A DNA stretch of 64,000 nucleotides from Chitinophagaceae bacterium (GCA_023957575.1 JAMLGU010000003.1:1-64000), one strand, 5' to 3'. Numbered from the stretch's first letter, positions 20,213 to 30,075 are shown. A program made the numbers and translations. The notes: generated by a model from the sequence alone, not told the origin.

Positions 20213-20809
20213 TTAATATACACTTTTTTCTGCAAAAGCCTCAATTTCGGCTTTGATGTCTTGCAAGTAGTCTATATCATCAAAACCGTTCATCATATTA
20301 TGTCGCTTGTAGCCATTAATGATAAATGATTCTTTATCGCCTGTAGCCAAAATGGTAACGGTTTGTTCGGGAAGATTGACCTCCAGTTCTGTTCTGGGAT
20401 CGGCTTCAATGGCCTTAAATATCTTATCCAGAAATTCATCGCTCACTTTCACCGGCAGAATACCAATGTTAAGAGCATTCCCTCTGAAAATATCGGCAAA
20501 GAAACTACTGATTACACAACGGAAACCGTAATCGTAAATTGCCCATGCAGCGTGTTCGCGGCTGCTGCCACTGCCAAAATTTTTTCCGCCTACCAGAATT
20601 TTACCACTGTAAATCGGATTGTTCAGTACAAAATCCTGTTTGGGGGTATCGTCGCTATTATAGCGCCAGTCGCGAAACAGGTTGTCTCCAAAACCCTCAC
20701 GTTTGGTGGCCTTTAAGAATCGGGCGGGAATAATCTGATCGGTATCCACATTCTCAATCGGAAGAGGAACCGCTGTGGAGGTTAAAATTGTAAATTTGTC
20801 GTATGCCAT
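20213..20809 (-). CDS. leuD: 3-Isopropylmalate/citramalate dehydratase small subunit
   Basis: A 198-residue swivel-domain subunit of the aconitase-type isomerase. The signatures are [16 protein letters not shown] near the start and [12 protein letters not shown] in the centre. The ATG at 20809 gives the normal N-terminus MAYDKFTIL. It pairs with LeuC, encoded upstream, but the two genes are separated by a four-helix-bundle gene. The following gene is cimA, 50 bp away. LeuCD isomerises both isopropylmalate and citramalate. Confidence 0.95.
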   Translation of the reverse strand: MAYDKFTILTSTAVPLPIENVDTDQIIPARFLKATKREGFGDNLFRDWRYNSDDTPKQDFVLNNPIYSGKILVGGKNFGSGSSREHAAWAIYDYGFRCVISSFFADIFRGNALNIGILPVKVSDEFLDKIFKAIEADPRTELEVNLPEQTVTILATGDKESFIINGYKRHNMMNGFDDIDYLQDIKAEIEAFAEKSVY

Positions 20810-20823
20810 TTTTATATGCTTTT

Positions 20824-20847
20824 GGCGATAGGCTGTAAGCATTAGGC
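20824..20847. repeat. Left arm of inverted repeat flanking a four-helix-bundle gene
   Basis: The arm starts GGCGATAGGCTGTAAGC. It matches the reverse complement of 21232-21255 in 20 of 24 positions. The pair encloses the small gene 20852-21214 between leuD and leuC. Confidence 0.7.
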
Positions 20848-20851
20848 TTTC

Positions 20852-21214
20852 CTATGCCGGTTTATTTATAAGTTTTTGTCTTAATAAAAATATTTTCTTT
20901 TTTATCAGGTTTAATTGTTCTAACAAACCGTCTGATTTTTCATTTTCAATATATTGCAGACCATTTGCTAATAGTAGTAAATTTTCTGCTTCATTTGCCG
21001 AACCCAAGGCAATATTGAGAAAAGCTGCAAATTCTTTATCTCCATCTCTGCCACAGCCTTCACTGATATTTGTTGCGATTGAAATACTCGCTCGTCTGAT
21101 CTGAGATACCAATCCGTAAGCTTCCTCCTTAGGAAATTTCGCAGAAATTTTATATATGCTCAGGCAAAAATCATAACTCAACTGCCACACTTCATATTTT
21201 CTAAAATCACGCAT
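20852..21214 (-). CDS. Four-helix-bundle protein (23S rRNA IVS-like)
   Basis: A 120-residue helical protein of the TIGR02436/S23 family, beginning MRDFRKYEVWQLSYDFC and containing the typical LVSQIRRASISIATNISEG core. Relatives are encoded in 23S rRNA intervening sequences, and the Avd proteins of diversity-generating retroelements share the fold. The molecular role here is unknown. It sits between leuC and leuD, genes that are normally adjacent, and is bounded by 24-bp inverted arms (20/24 matches). This suggests insertion as a cassette. A second family member lies at 62641. Confidence 0.9.
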   Translation of the reverse strand: MRDFRKYEVWQLSYDFCLSIYKISAKFPKEEAYGLVSQIRRASISIATNISEGCGRDGDKEFAAFLNIALGSANEAENLLLLANGLQYIENEKSDGLLEQLNLIKKKIFLLRQKLINKPA

Positions 21215-21231
21215 TTTTTTAATTTCCTTAT

Positions 21232-21255
21232 GCCTAAAGCCTACAGCCAATAGCC
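21232..21255. repeat. Right arm of inverted repeat flanking a four-helix-bundle gene
   Basis: The arm starts GCCTAAAGCCTACAGCC and is the inverted partner of 20824-20847 with four mismatches. Confidence 0.7.
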
Positions 21256-21261
21256 TAAGGC

Positions 21262-22665
21262 CTATTTAAGCATCTCCCTCGGATCTGTAACTACCCCGGT
21301 TACCGCTACTGCCGCTGCTACATAAGGACTGGCCAACATGGTGCGTGAACCGGGACCCTGTCGGCCTTCAAAATTACGGTTGCTGGTACTTACTGCCAGT
21401 TTTCCGGGCGGAACCTTGTCCTCGTTCATCGCCAGACAGGCGCTACATCCGGGCTGGCGAAGTTCGAAGCCTGCTTCGGTAAGGATATCTAATATTCCTT
21501 CTGCCTTAATTTGTTCTTCCACAATATGCGAGCCTGGAACCAACCAAGCTATAATATTATCTGCTTTTTTTCTTCCCTTTACAATTTTTGCAAATGCCCT
21601 GAAATCTTCAATGCGTCCGTTGGTACAGCTTCCCAGAAACACATAATCCACCTTTTTGCCCAAAAGTTGCTCACCTTCGGCAAAGTGCATATAATCCAAT
21701 GATTTTTTATAAGAAGCCTCCCCATCCTTCACTTCAGTAGCTGCCGGAATATTTCTGGAAATTCCGGTACCCAGTCCGGGGTTGGTGCCGTAAGTGATTT
21801 GAGGTTCAATATCGGCTGCGTCAAAAACAAGCTCATAATCAAAAGAAGCGCCTTCATCTGTTTTTAACGTTTTCCAGTAAGCCAGTTTTTTATCCCAATC
21901 TTCACCTTTTGGAGCTTTGTCTCTTCCTTTAACATAATCATAAGTGGTTTGGTCTGGCGCTATCATACCGCCGCGTGCGCCCATTTCGATACTCATATTG
22001 CATACTGTCATCCGACCTTCCATGCTCATGTTTTCAAAAACCACACCGGCATATTCCACAAAATACCCGGTAGCGCCACTGGCCGATATCTGAGAAATCA
22101 TATATAGTGCCACATCTTTTGGCAATACACCCTCACCTAAATTTCCATTGATGGTAATCCGCATCTTTTTGGGCTTAGGCTGCATGATGCATTGCGATGA
22201 AAGCACCATTTCCACCTCAGAAGTACCAATACCAAATGCAATACAACCAAAGGCGCCATGTGTACTGGTGTGAGAATCACCGCATACAATCGTCATACCC
22301 GGTTGGGTAATACCGTTTTCGGGGCCCACCACGTGTACAATTCCGTTTTTTGGATGCCCTAAAGCCCAGATAGAAATTCCCCATTTCTCGGCGTTCTGGC
22401 TCAATGCCCTTAATTGATTGGCAGAAAGCGGATCTTTAACCGGTAAATGTTGATTAATGGTAGGCGTATTATGATCGGCTGTTGCAAAGGTTCTTTGGGG
22501 ATACAAAACCGGAATACCTCTCTTTTCTAACCCCAGAAATGCCACCGGGCTGGTAACTTCATGAATAAAATGACGGTCGATAAAAAAGACATCCGGACCA
22601 TCGTCGATATGACGAACTACATGGCTGTCCCATACTTTATCGAACAAGGTTGTTGGCTGACTCAT
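21262..22665 (-). CDS. leuC: 3-Isopropylmalate/citramalate dehydratase large subunit
   Basis: A 467-residue aconitase-family subunit carrying the [4Fe-4S] cluster. The cluster cysteines lie in GSCTNGR and in the C-terminal GCSACLAM motif; substrate loops ATADHNTPT and GDSHTSTHG are intact. It is the first gene of the leuC, four-helix bundle, leuD, cimA cluster. A terminator-like hairpin 29 bp before its start may regulate entry into the operon. Confidence 0.97.
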   Translation of the reverse strand: MSQPTTLFDKVWDSHVVRHIDDGPDVFFIDRHFIHEVTSPVAFLGLEKRGIPVLYPQRTFATADHNTPTINQHLPVKDPLSANQLRALSQNAEKWGISIWALGHPKNGIVHVVGPENGITQPGMTIVCGDSHTSTHGAFGCIAFGIGTSEVEMVLSSQCIMQPKPKKMRITINGNLGEGVLPKDVALYMISQISASGATGYFVEYAGVVFENMSMEGRMTVCNMSIEMGARGGMIAPDQTTYDYVKGRDKAPKGEDWDKKLAYWKTLKTDEGASFDYELVFDAADIEPQITYGTNPGLGTGISRNIPAATEVKDGEASYKKSLDYMHFAEGEQLLGKKVDYVFLGSCTNGRIEDFRAFAKIVKGRKKADNIIAWLVPGSHIVEEQIKAEGILDILTEAGFELRQPGCSACLAMNEDKVPPGKLAVSTSNRNFEGRQGPGSRTMLASPYVAAAVAVTGVVTDPREMLK

Positions 22666-23015
22666 CTTGTTTTATAAATTGAATTGTTTTTTGAAAAATG
22701 AATCCGCCCCAAGGGGTTGGCAGCGGATCCAAAACCGTAAAGTTAATATTATAAACAGAATTTTCTGTAAATAGTTAGAGAAAATTTGCTTGTGGGCATA
22801 AAAAATTTGAAGATATTCAATACTGCCCCATTAATTTTTCTAATCCTCAATAACCTTTGATCGTGAGATGTCTTACTCCCTCTCCGTGAGGAAAGGGCCG
22901 GGCGGAGGCGGAATGTCGTCTTTCAGTAATTTATAAATGCCAATTAGACAATAATACTGGATATTCAATCTTTACTATCGGAATATCATATTATAAATGA
23001 GCGAAAATGTTTTTT
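22666..23015. other. 350-bp gap between dapA and leuC
   Basis: The gap holds the hairpin at 22694-22730 and a small minus-strand frame at 22749-22799. This frame encodes 16 residues (MPTSKFSLTIYRKFCL), of which only three are Leu or Ile, too few for a clear leader peptide. A GC-rich imperfect palindrome, CCCTCTCCGTGAGGAAAGGG, near 22878-22897 looks like a dispersed repeat. No gene is supported. Confidence 0.5.
22694..22730 (-). terminator. Terminator-like hairpin upstream of leuC (possible attenuator)
   Basis: On the minus strand GGATCCGC pairs with GCGGATTC (one G-U pair), with an inner CCCC/GGGG, and is followed by ATTTTTC. The hairpin stands about 29 bp before the leuC ATG. In this orientation and place it would stop transcription before the operon, so it may be a regulated attenuator. 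No clear leucine- or isoleucine-rich leader peptide was found. Confidence 0.45.
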
Positions 23016-23903
23016 TTACAAATTCTTCATTAATCCTCTTATTTTCTCTGCATGTGCATCACTTACCGGCACCACCGGCAGGCGCATATTATTCCTGATC
23101 AGTCCCATTTCTGTCATATATTGTTTTACGCCGGAAGGGCTTCCTTCGGCAAACAATGAATTGATAACATCAACATATTTAAGGTGTAGCGGCAGCGCTT
23201 CTGCAAAATTACCGGTCAGGCATAGTCTTACCATATCCGAAAACTCTTTGGGATAAGCATTGGCTACTACCGAAATAACGCCCTTTGCGCCACAGGCAAT
23301 CATCGGAAGTGTGATGCCGTCATCGCCACTGATTACCATAAAGTCTTCTGGTTTGTTTTTTACAATTTGATTAATCTGGTCAAAACTTCCTGAGGCCTCC
23401 TTGGTGGCAAAAATGTTTTTACAATCGCGTGCTATACGCAAAGTTGTTTCGGCAGATACACCCATTCCGGTACGTCCCGGAACATTATACATGATGATGG
23501 GGAGGGGAGAAGCTGCATCAATGGTTTTGTAATGCTGATAGATACCTTCCTGACGAGGTTTATTATAATATGGTGAAACTGAAAGAATTGCATCAAAGCC
23601 GGTGAAGTCTAGCGTTTTGTAGGCTTGTGCTACCTCATAAGTATCATTGCCGCCAACACCCGCTACCAATGGCACGCGGCCATTTACTTTTTGTTGTACA
23701 AAAGTAAAAATTTCCTGTTCTTCTTCTCTTGTAAAAGTAGCGCTTTCGCCGGTGGTGCCGCAAGGAAGCAAGTATTCCACTTTATTTTCAATCCAGAATT
23801 CAATCAATTTTTCAAACGTATCCCAGTCAACAGTTCTATTATCATCTAAAAAGGGAGTTATAATAGCAATCCCCGTACCTGTAAATTTTTCCTGTAATGT
23901 CAT
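23016..23903 (-). CDS. dapA: 4-Hydroxy-tetrahydrodipicolinate synthase
   Basis: A 295-residue class I aldolase-type barrel that condenses pyruvate with aspartate semialdehyde in lysine and diaminopimelate synthesis. The Schiff-base lysine is K168 (IFATKEASGS), the catalytic tyrosine Y139 (MYNVPGRTG), and the substrate loop GTTGE spans residues 49-53. Length and motifs are standard. It follows accA on the same strand after a 118-bp AT-rich gap. Confidence 0.96.
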   Translation of the reverse strand: MTLQEKFTGTGIAIITPFLDDNRTVDWDTFEKLIEFWIENKVEYLLPCGTTGESATFTREEEQEIFTFVQQKVNGRVPLVAGVGGNDTYEVAQAYKTLDFTGFDAILSVSPYYNKPRQEGIYQHYKTIDAASPLPIIMYNVPGRTGMGVSAETTLRIARDCKNIFATKEASGSFDQINQIVKNKPEDFMVISGDDGITLPMIACGAKGVISVVANAYPKEFSDMVRLCLTGNFAEALPLHLKYVDVINSLFAEGSPSGVKQYMTEMGLIRNNMRLPVVPVSDAHAEKIRGLMKNL

Positions 23904-24009
23904 ATATGTCTAAGTTGTAAAGTTAATTAGTTGCTTTAAAGACAATTAATAAAATAAATTTGATAATTTTAATTAATTATAAATTCGATATGATTTTATT
24001 AATTATTTA

Positions 24010-24025
24010 ATAACCAATTGGTTAT
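24010..24025. repeat. Perfect 16-bp palindrome overlapping the accA stop
   Basis: ATAACCAATTGGTTAT is fully self-complementary and includes the accA stop codon at 24022-24024. It has no loop or T tract, so a protein-binding site or chance is as likely as a terminator. Confidence 0.4.
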
Positions 24026-24993
24026 ATTTCTTCCCAAAATCCCATTTTGCCAAATTTTTCTATTCGATCATTAATCCTTTCCTGCGGATTTATATCTTTT
24101 AGTTCGGCCAGCGCTTCCAGAATTTGCTTCTTACAGTTATCGGCTGTGAGGGTATAGTCCCACTGAGCGCCTCCATCCGGCTCGGGAATAATACCGTCAA
24201 TCAGACCAAATTCGTACATTTTTTTTGCTGTTAATTTTAATTGCTCTGCCGCTACAGTTTTATAATCCCAGCTTCGCCAAAGTATGGTGGAGCAGTTTTC
24301 GGGAGAGATAACCGTGTACCAGGTATTTTCCATCATATAAACCCGATCGCCAACCCCAATGCCCAATGCACCGCCACTGGCGCCTTCACCGATGATTATG
24401 CAGATGACAGGCACCTTTAGCCTGATCATTTCATAAATATTCCGTGCAATTGCTTCGCCCTGTCCGCGCTCTTCGGCTTCGAGGCCCGGGTAAGCTCCAG
24501 GGGTGTCAATCAGTGTGATGATGGGTTTGTTGAACTTTTCGGCTAACTTCATCAGTCGTAGCGCCTTCCGGTAGCCCTCAGGATTGGCCATCCCAAAATT
24601 TCGCAATTGCCTTTTTTTGGTATTGGATCCTTTTTGCTGACCCAGTATCATCACCGTCTGGCCACCAAGCGTTGCAAATCCGCCCACCATTGCTTTATCA
24701 TCCTTCACATTTCTGTCGCCATACAGTTCCACATAGTTTTCAGTCATTTTTTCTATGTATTTATGGGTGTATGGCCTGTCCGGATGGCGGCTCAACTGTA
24801 CCCGTTGCCAGTCAGTAAGGTTTTGGGTAATGGTTTTTCTTGTTTCATCTACTTTGTTTCGCAATTGAACAATCTGTTCGCTCAGGTCTATTTTTGTTTT
24901 CTCCTGTCGCTCTTTTGTCAATTCGATTTCTTCCAATAAATCCTTTATTGGTTGTTCGAAATCTAAAAACTGTCTGTTTTGATCCTGTGGCAT
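24022..24993 (-). CDS. accA: Acetyl-CoA carboxylase carboxyltransferase subunit alpha
   Basis: A 323-residue crotonase-fold subunit that transfers the carboxyl group from biotin-BCCP to acetyl-CoA. It shows the N-terminal coiled region ([15 protein letters not shown]), [34 protein letters not shown] and [15 protein letters not shown], all typical of AccA. The zinc-finger subunit AccD is not in this window. Length matches the family. Confidence 0.97.
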   Translation of the reverse strand: MPQDQNRQFLDFEQPIKDLLEEIELTKERQEKTKIDLSEQIVQLRNKVDETRKTITQNLTDWQRVQLSRHPDRPYTHKYIEKMTENYVELYGDRNVKDDKAMVGGFATLGGQTVMILGQQKGSNTKKRQLRNFGMANPEGYRKALRLMKLAEKFNKPIITLIDTPGAYPGLEAEERGQGEAIARNIYEMIRLKVPVICIIIGEGASGGALGIGVGDRVYMMENTWYTVISPENCSTILWRSWDYKTVAAEQLKLTAKKMYEFGLIDGIIPEPDGGAQWDYTLTADNCKKQILEALAELKDINPQERINDRIEKFGKMGFWEEI

Positions 24994-25286
24994 ATATTAT
25001 ATATTGCTATTTGGAGCGACTAAATTACAGTATTATTAAATAAACTTGATTTTTTTATTCGTAAGAATGAAAAATAATGGCTCAAACAGGCAAAATAGGA
25101 GGTAGTATGCGATGGAAAAATAGGACTCCATTTAACAAAATTTTCCTAATATGCTTAAATTCAATTTAAAAGAGATGCAAAAGATAAAAGACTGAATTAT
25201 TTAGTTTAAATTGCATGTTTTATGCTAAATGCAGATTTGTTTGAAAAATCATGAGATAATATTACCAAAATAGAAATTATTTAAAT
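24994..25286. other. Divergent intergenic region accA / GH125
   Basis: These 293 bp are AT-rich and separate two divergent genes, so they should hold two promoters. No full TAnnTTTG box with a matching -33 element was found by eye. No repeat or RNA gene is seen. Confidence 0.5.
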
Positions 25287-26708
25287 ATGAAAAGAAAAGA
25301 ATTTTTGCAGCAAACAGGAATTTTAAGCGCCGGTTTGATGGCCGGTAAAGTATCATTCGGTTCCAAAGTTCAGGATTTTCCGGTAGTGCGGGTAGCCGAA
25401 GCAAACCGTAATTTTAAGAGTGAGGTGATTGAAAGAGCTATCAAAACCTTTCAGTCGAAAGTGAAGAACAAGGAGTTGGGCTGGTTGTTCAACAACTGTT
25501 TTCCTAACACACTCGACACCACCGTCTTTTACGAAGAAATTGGCGGTAAGCCCGATACTTATGTTATCACCGGCGATATTGATGCCATGTGGCTTCGCGA
25601 CAGTTCGGCACAGGTGTATCCTTATCTGCAATTCAGCAAAGAGGACAATGCCTTGCATAAATTACTCAAAGGCGTAATTCGCAAACAAACGCATTTTATT
25701 ATAAAGGACCCTTATGCAAATGCCTTTTATAATGACGATAATAAAGTAAGCGAGTGGAAAGAAACGGATGACACCGATATGAAACCGGGCATACACGAAA
25801 GAAAGTGGGAGATAGACTCGCTTTGTTACCCAATCAGGCTGGCATATAAATTCTGGAAAGTAACCGGAGATACGGCGCCTTTTGACAACAAATGGAAAGA
25901 GGGAATTGAACAGACGCTGAAAACATTCAAAGAGCAACAACGTAAAAACGGATTAGGTCCTTATAAATTTGAACGCAAAACATCATGGGCTACTGATGGT
26001 ATTCCGATGGGCGGATATGGTTATCCGGTAAGGCCAAATGGGTTGATATGCTCCATGTTCAGACCCAGCGATGATGCAAGTATTTATGCTTACCTCATAC
26101 CCTCCAACTTCTTTGCAATGGTAAGTTTAAGGCAGGCCTCGGAAATGGTGAGGGTTATCAGTAAAGATAATAAATTAGCTTCTGAACTAGCAGCGTTGGC
26201 AACCGAGGTAGATGCTGCATTGAAAAAATATTCAACTTTTAATCATCCCAAATACGGAAAAATTTATGCTTTTGAAGTGAATGGGTATGATAGTTACAAC
26301 TTGATGGATGATGCCAATGTACCCAGTTTGTTAAGTCTGCCTTATCTGGGCGCTGTAAAGGCAGGCGACCCCATTTATCAAAACACCAGAAAATACATCT
26401 GGTCTTTGGATAATCCATTCTTCTTTAAAGGAAAATATGCCGAAGGTATTGGCGGCCCACATATTGGTTTAGATATGATTTGGCCAATGAGCCTTAGCCA
26501 AAAAGCGCTTACCTCATCCAATGATGCCGAAATAAAATGGTGTATTGATACTTTGCAAAAAACGCACGGTGGCACCGGTTTTATGCATGAATCATTCCAT
26601 AAAGACGATCCAACCAAGTTTACACGTAAGTGGTTTGCCTGGTCTAATACTTTGTTTGGAGAGCTGCTGTGGAAAACGTTTAATGAAAGACCGCAATTGT
26701 TGAAATAG
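25287..26708 (+). CDS. GH125 exo-alpha-1,6-mannosidase
   Basis: A 473-residue glycoside hydrolase of family 125 (metal-independent exo-alpha-1,6-mannosidase). The N-terminus MKRKEFLQQTGILSAGLMAG is a signal-like segment of the type seen on exported Bacteroidota hydrolases, without a full twin-arginine. The family core follows: DIDAMWLRDSSAQVYPYL, then MFRPSDDASIYAYLIPSNFF and GIGGPHIGLDMIWPMSLS. It is followed on the same strand by a GH92 alpha-mannosidase, suggesting joint trimming of alpha-mannans or N-glycans. A short-period repeat begins directly after its stop codon. Confidence 0.92.
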   Translation: MKRKEFLQQTGILSAGLMAGKVSFGSKVQDFPVVRVAEANRNFKSEVIERAIKTFQSKVKNKELGWLFNNCFPNTLDTTVFYEEIGGKPDTYVITGDIDAMWLRDSSAQVYPYLQFSKEDNALHKLLKGVIRKQTHFIIKDPYANAFYNDDNKVSEWKETDDTDMKPGIHERKWEIDSLCYPIRLAYKFWKVTGDTAPFDNKWKEGIEQTLKTFKEQQRKNGLGPYKFERKTSWATDGIPMGGYGYPVRPNGLICSMFRPSDDASIYAYLIPSNFFAMVSLRQASEMVRVISKDNKLASELAALATEVDAALKKYSTFNHPKYGKIYAFEVNGYDSYNLMDDANVPSLLSLPYLGAVKAGDPIYQNTRKYIWSLDNPFFFKGKYAEGIGGPHIGLDMIWPMSLSQKALTSSNDAEIKWCIDTLQKTHGGTGFMHESFHKDDPTKFTRKWFAWSNTLFGELLWKTFNERPQLLK

Positions 26709-26757
26709 ATGTTAGACGTTAGATATTAGACGTTAGATGTTAGACGTTAGATTTTAG
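26709..26757. repeat. Short-period repeat after the GH125 stop codon
   Basis: The motif GTTAGAC/GTTAGAT recurs about six times with a period of 7-9 bp, starting on the base after the GH125 stop. No gene is encoded. It belongs to a set of short-period arrays seen next to gene ends in this window. Confidence 0.8.
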
Positions 26758-26925
26758 CTGGAGAGTTGTTTTTGGTGAATAATTACTCTGAAATAAATTG
26801 CTTTTGTTTGGTCGAAATTTTTGGACGAAAGCGTTTGGTGTGTCTGACTGGTTTTTCTGAAAAAGACATAAACTAAAATTTAGAAATACAGCAATATAAA
26901 TTTATAAATTTTGTAAATAAATCTT

Positions 26926-29205
26926 ATGAATCGCTTTTTTCAATTGATCCCCATTATTTTAATCGGTTTGACAGGTAATGCTCAGTCGTTTTCGCCTGTT
27001 TCTTATGTAAATCCTTTGATGGGTACGCAATCGAAATATGAATTATCCACCGGCAATACTTATCCTGCCATTGGCCGCCCCTGGGGGATGAACCTTTGGA
27101 CGCCACAAACCAATAAAATGGGTGATGGATGGGTGTATCAATATCAGGCGGATAAGATTGTTGGCTTTAAACAAACACACCAGCCATCGCCCTGGATGAA
27201 TGATTACGGATATTTCACCATTATGCCCACAGTAGGTAAACCGGTTTTTAAAGAAACGGAACGCTCCAGCTGGTATTCGCATAAAGCAGAAATTGCACAA
27301 CCGCATTATTATCGAGTTTATTTGGCAGATTGGGATGTTACCACCGAAATGGCGCCTACACAAAGAGCTGCTTCATTCCGGTTCACTTTTCCTCAGACAG
27401 ATCAGGCGAATATTGTAATTGATGCCATTGATAAAGGTTCTTATATAAAAATCATCCCTTCCGAAAACAAAGTAATTGGGTACTCCACCCGAAACAGTGG
27501 CAGCGTGCCAGAAAATTTCAAGAATTATTTTGTCATTTATTTTGACAAAAAGATGGATGACGCCAAAGCCTGGGATGATGGTAAATTTAGTGATGCAAGG
27601 GAACTGAAGAGCAATCATACCGGAGCAGTAATCAGTTTTAAAGGGTTGAAAAGGGGAGATGTGGTACATGCACGGATCGCTTCTTCGTTTATCAGTTTTG
27701 AGCAGGCAGAACTAAACCTGAAACAGGAAATCGGAGGAAAAAATTTTGAAACCATCCGTAAAGAAGGAGAGGCAGAATGGAACAAAACATTGGGCGTAAT
27801 AAAAGTATCAGGGGGTACGGATGAACAATTGAGAACTTTTTACTCATGCCTTTACCGAATGGTATTTTTCCCCTTGAGGATGTATGAAAAAAATGAAAGG
27901 GGACAAATCGTACATTATAGTCCATATACCGGAAAAACAGAGGCAGGGTATAAATTTGCCGGTACCGGGTTCTGGGATACGTTCAGGGCATTGTATCCTT
28001 TCCTGAATTTGGTGTATCCTTCAATTGCAGTGGAGATGCAGAAAGGTTTGATCAGCGATTATAAGGAAGGCGGATGGCTTCCCGAATGGTCTTCACCGGG
28101 TTACAGAGGTATAATGATTGGGAATAATTCGGCTTCTGTGGTATCGGAAGCCTATCTGAAAGGTTTGAGAGGATATGATATTGAAACGCTGTGGCAGGCC
28201 TTGATTCATGGCGCCAACAATGACGGACCACATGCCACCGGCAGAAGGGGCGTGGAGTACTACAATAAATTAGGATACGTGCCCAATGACGTAAAAATCA
28301 ATGAGAATGTAGCCCGTACATTAGAATATGCGTATGACGATTACGCCATTTATGCGCTTGGCAAAAAATTGGGCAAACCGGCAGCAGAGATTGATATTTA
28401 CAAAGAGAGAGCCATGAATTACAAAAAGTTATTCCACCCTGTCAATCTACTGATGGCTCCCAAAAACAGCGATGGAACGTTTACGCCTAATTTCAATCCT
28501 TTTTCATGGGGCGGCCCTTTTACTGAAGGGAATAGCTGGCATTATTCATGGAGTGTTTTTCAGGATATTGAAGGGCTAAAAAACCTGATGGGCGGCAATG
28601 AAATGTTTGTGAGAATGTTGGATTCGGTTTTCATCATGCCTCCCGATTTTGGAGATTACAGTTATTACGGAGGCATCATTCATGAAATGCGTGAAATGCA
28701 GGTTATGGATATGGGACAATATGCCCATGGCAATCAGCCAATTCAGCACATGACCTATTTGTACAATTACGCCGGACAGCCCTGGAAATCTCAATATTGG
28801 ATAAGAGAAGTGATGAACAAACTCTACACTTCGTATCCTGACGGCTATTGCGGTGATGAAGATAATGGCCAGACCAGCGCCTGGTATGTGTTCTCAGCAC
28901 TTGGATTTTATCCGGTAACGCCTGCCAGCACTCAATACGTGGTAGGAACTCCATTGTTTAAGAAAGCCGAAATATCTTTTGAAAATGGTAAAAAACTCAC
29001 CATCAATGCGCCATTGGCAAGCATTACAAACAAATATGTAAAAACCATGTCTTTAAATGGCAAACCCCTCGTAAAAAATCATGTTGATCATTTTGACATT
29101 ATTAAAGGAGGAACTATTCAGTTTGGAATGAGCGCTGTGCCCGAAAAATCAAGAGGTGCAGGTAGTTTGGCATTCCCTTATTCAATGAGTTTGCATGATA
29201 ATTAG
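26926..29205 (+). CDS. GH92 alpha-mannosidase (secreted)
   Basis: A 759-residue family 92 exo-alpha-mannosidase, calcium-dependent, with a signal peptide (QLIPIILIGLTGNAQ). The start of the mature protein, YVNPLMGTQSKYELSTGNTYP, is the usual GH92 N-domain entry. The C-terminal catalytic barrel has GFWDTFRALYPFL and the strongly conserved GDEDNGQTSAWYVFSALGFY. It follows the GH125 gene after 217 bp. GH92 enzymes mostly cleave alpha-1,2 (also 1,3 or 1,6) mannose, so the pair would act on yeast-type mannan or high-mannose glycans. Confidence 0.95.
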   Translation: MNRFFQLIPIILIGLTGNAQSFSPVSYVNPLMGTQSKYELSTGNTYPAIGRPWGMNLWTPQTNKMGDGWVYQYQADKIVGFKQTHQPSPWMNDYGYFTIMPTVGKPVFKETERSSWYSHKAEIAQPHYYRVYLADWDVTTEMAPTQRAASFRFTFPQTDQANIVIDAIDKGSYIKIIPSENKVIGYSTRNSGSVPENFKNYFVIYFDKKMDDAKAWDDGKFSDARELKSNHTGAVISFKGLKRGDVVHARIASSFISFEQAELNLKQEIGGKNFETIRKEGEAEWNKTLGVIKVSGGTDEQLRTFYSCLYRMVFFPLRMYEKNERGQIVHYSPYTGKTEAGYKFAGTGFWDTFRALYPFLNLVYPSIAVEMQKGLISDYKEGGWLPEWSSPGYRGIMIGNNSASVVSEAYLKGLRGYDIETLWQALIHGANNDGPHATGRRGVEYYNKLGYVPNDVKINENVARTLEYAYDDYAIYALGKKLGKPAAEIDIYKERAMNYKKLFHPVNLLMAPKNSDGTFTPNFNPFSWGGPFTEGNSWHYSWSVFQDIEGLKNLMGGNEMFVRMLDSVFIMPPDFGDYSYYGGIIHEMREMQVMDMGQYAHGNQPIQHMTYLYNYAGQPWKSQYWIREVMNKLYTSYPDGYCGDEDNGQTSAWYVFSALGFYPVTPASTQYVVGTPLFKKAEISFENGKKLTINAPLASITNKYVKTMSLNGKPLVKNHVDHFDIIKGGTIQFGMSAVPEKSRGAGSLAFPYSMSLHDN

Positions 29206-29325
29206 AGCGTTTTTCAACCTAAAAAAAAAGACCTGAAAATTCTGAGAAGAGGATTATTATAAAAATACTTTTGTGTTTTAATTTGAATTGTTTACTTTGG
29301 CAATCAAAACATAATTACTTGCCGG

Positions 29326-30075
29326 ATGAATAAGCTGCTTCAAAATATCAGGAACTGGAATATTGTGAGGAAATTTATTCACTTCGTTGTAGGACTTTCT
29401 ACTTATCCGGGTATTGCCATTATCAATAAACTCAGATATTATGGCACCGAACATCTGGCAAGCCTTCCTAAGGCGAATGTAATGTTTGTAAGCAATCACC
29501 AAACTTACTTTATGGATGTAATCACACTGCTGCACATCTTTTCGGCGGTAAAATGGGGGAAGAAAGATAAATTAGGGCTGCCTTATTATTTTTTGAACCC
29601 CTATACCAGAGTGAATTATGTGGCAGCAGAAACGACAATGAAAAGCAGTTGGATGAGCCGATTGTTTCTGTTGGCAGGTGGTCTTACAGTACGTCGTACC
29701 TGGAATGAAAGCACCAAGGAAGCCCGCGCCGGACTTGATCCTTCGGATACCAGAAAAATAGAGCGTTCATTGGCCAACAACTGGATTATCACTTTTCCGC
29801 AAGGCACCACCACACCTTATGCCCCGGCAAGAAGAGGAACTGCCTTAATCATCAAACATCATAAACCCATCGTAATTCCGATAGTGATTAATGGCTTTTC
29901 AAAAGCATTTCATAAAACAGGGGTGACGGTAAAGAAAAAAGGAGTCGTTTTGACCGTAACTTTTAAGGAACCAATAAAAATTGATTACGATGCATCCGCT
30001 CAGGAAATTACCGATCAACTAATGGATGCCATTGAGCAAAGCAGGAAATTTGCGCCGGATATATTAAAAAATTAA
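29326..30075 (+). CDS. PlsC-like acyltransferase
   Basis: A 249-residue LPLAT-family acyltransferase, probably 1-acylglycerol-3-phosphate acyltransferase in membrane lipid synthesis. The active-site region reads VSNHQTYFMD, with His58 and Asp64. There are five residues between them, one more than in the textbook NH-x4-D motif. The second block is FPQGTTTPYAPARRG, the expected substrate-binding P-x-G-T/S segment. It converges with hisIE four bases away. It may instead acylate another lysolipid; the substrate is not fixed. Confidence 0.85.
   Translation: MNKLLQNIRNWNIVRKFIHFVVGLSTYPGIAIINKLRYYGTEHLASLPKANVMFVSNHQTYFMDVITLLHIFSAVKWGKKDKLGLPYYFLNPYTRVNYVAAETTMKSSWMSRLFLLAGGLTVRRTWNESTKEARAGLDPSDTRKIERSLANNWIITFPQGTTTPYAPARRGTALIIKHHKPIVIPIVINGFSKAFHKTGVTVKKKGVVLTVTFKEPIKIDYDASAQEITDQLMDAIEQSRKFAPDILKN

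Noticed and set aside
20824..21255. Diversity-generating retroelement with the four-helix-bundle gene as Avd
   Set aside because: No reverse transcriptase gene and no template/variable repeat pair is present near either four-helix-bundle gene.
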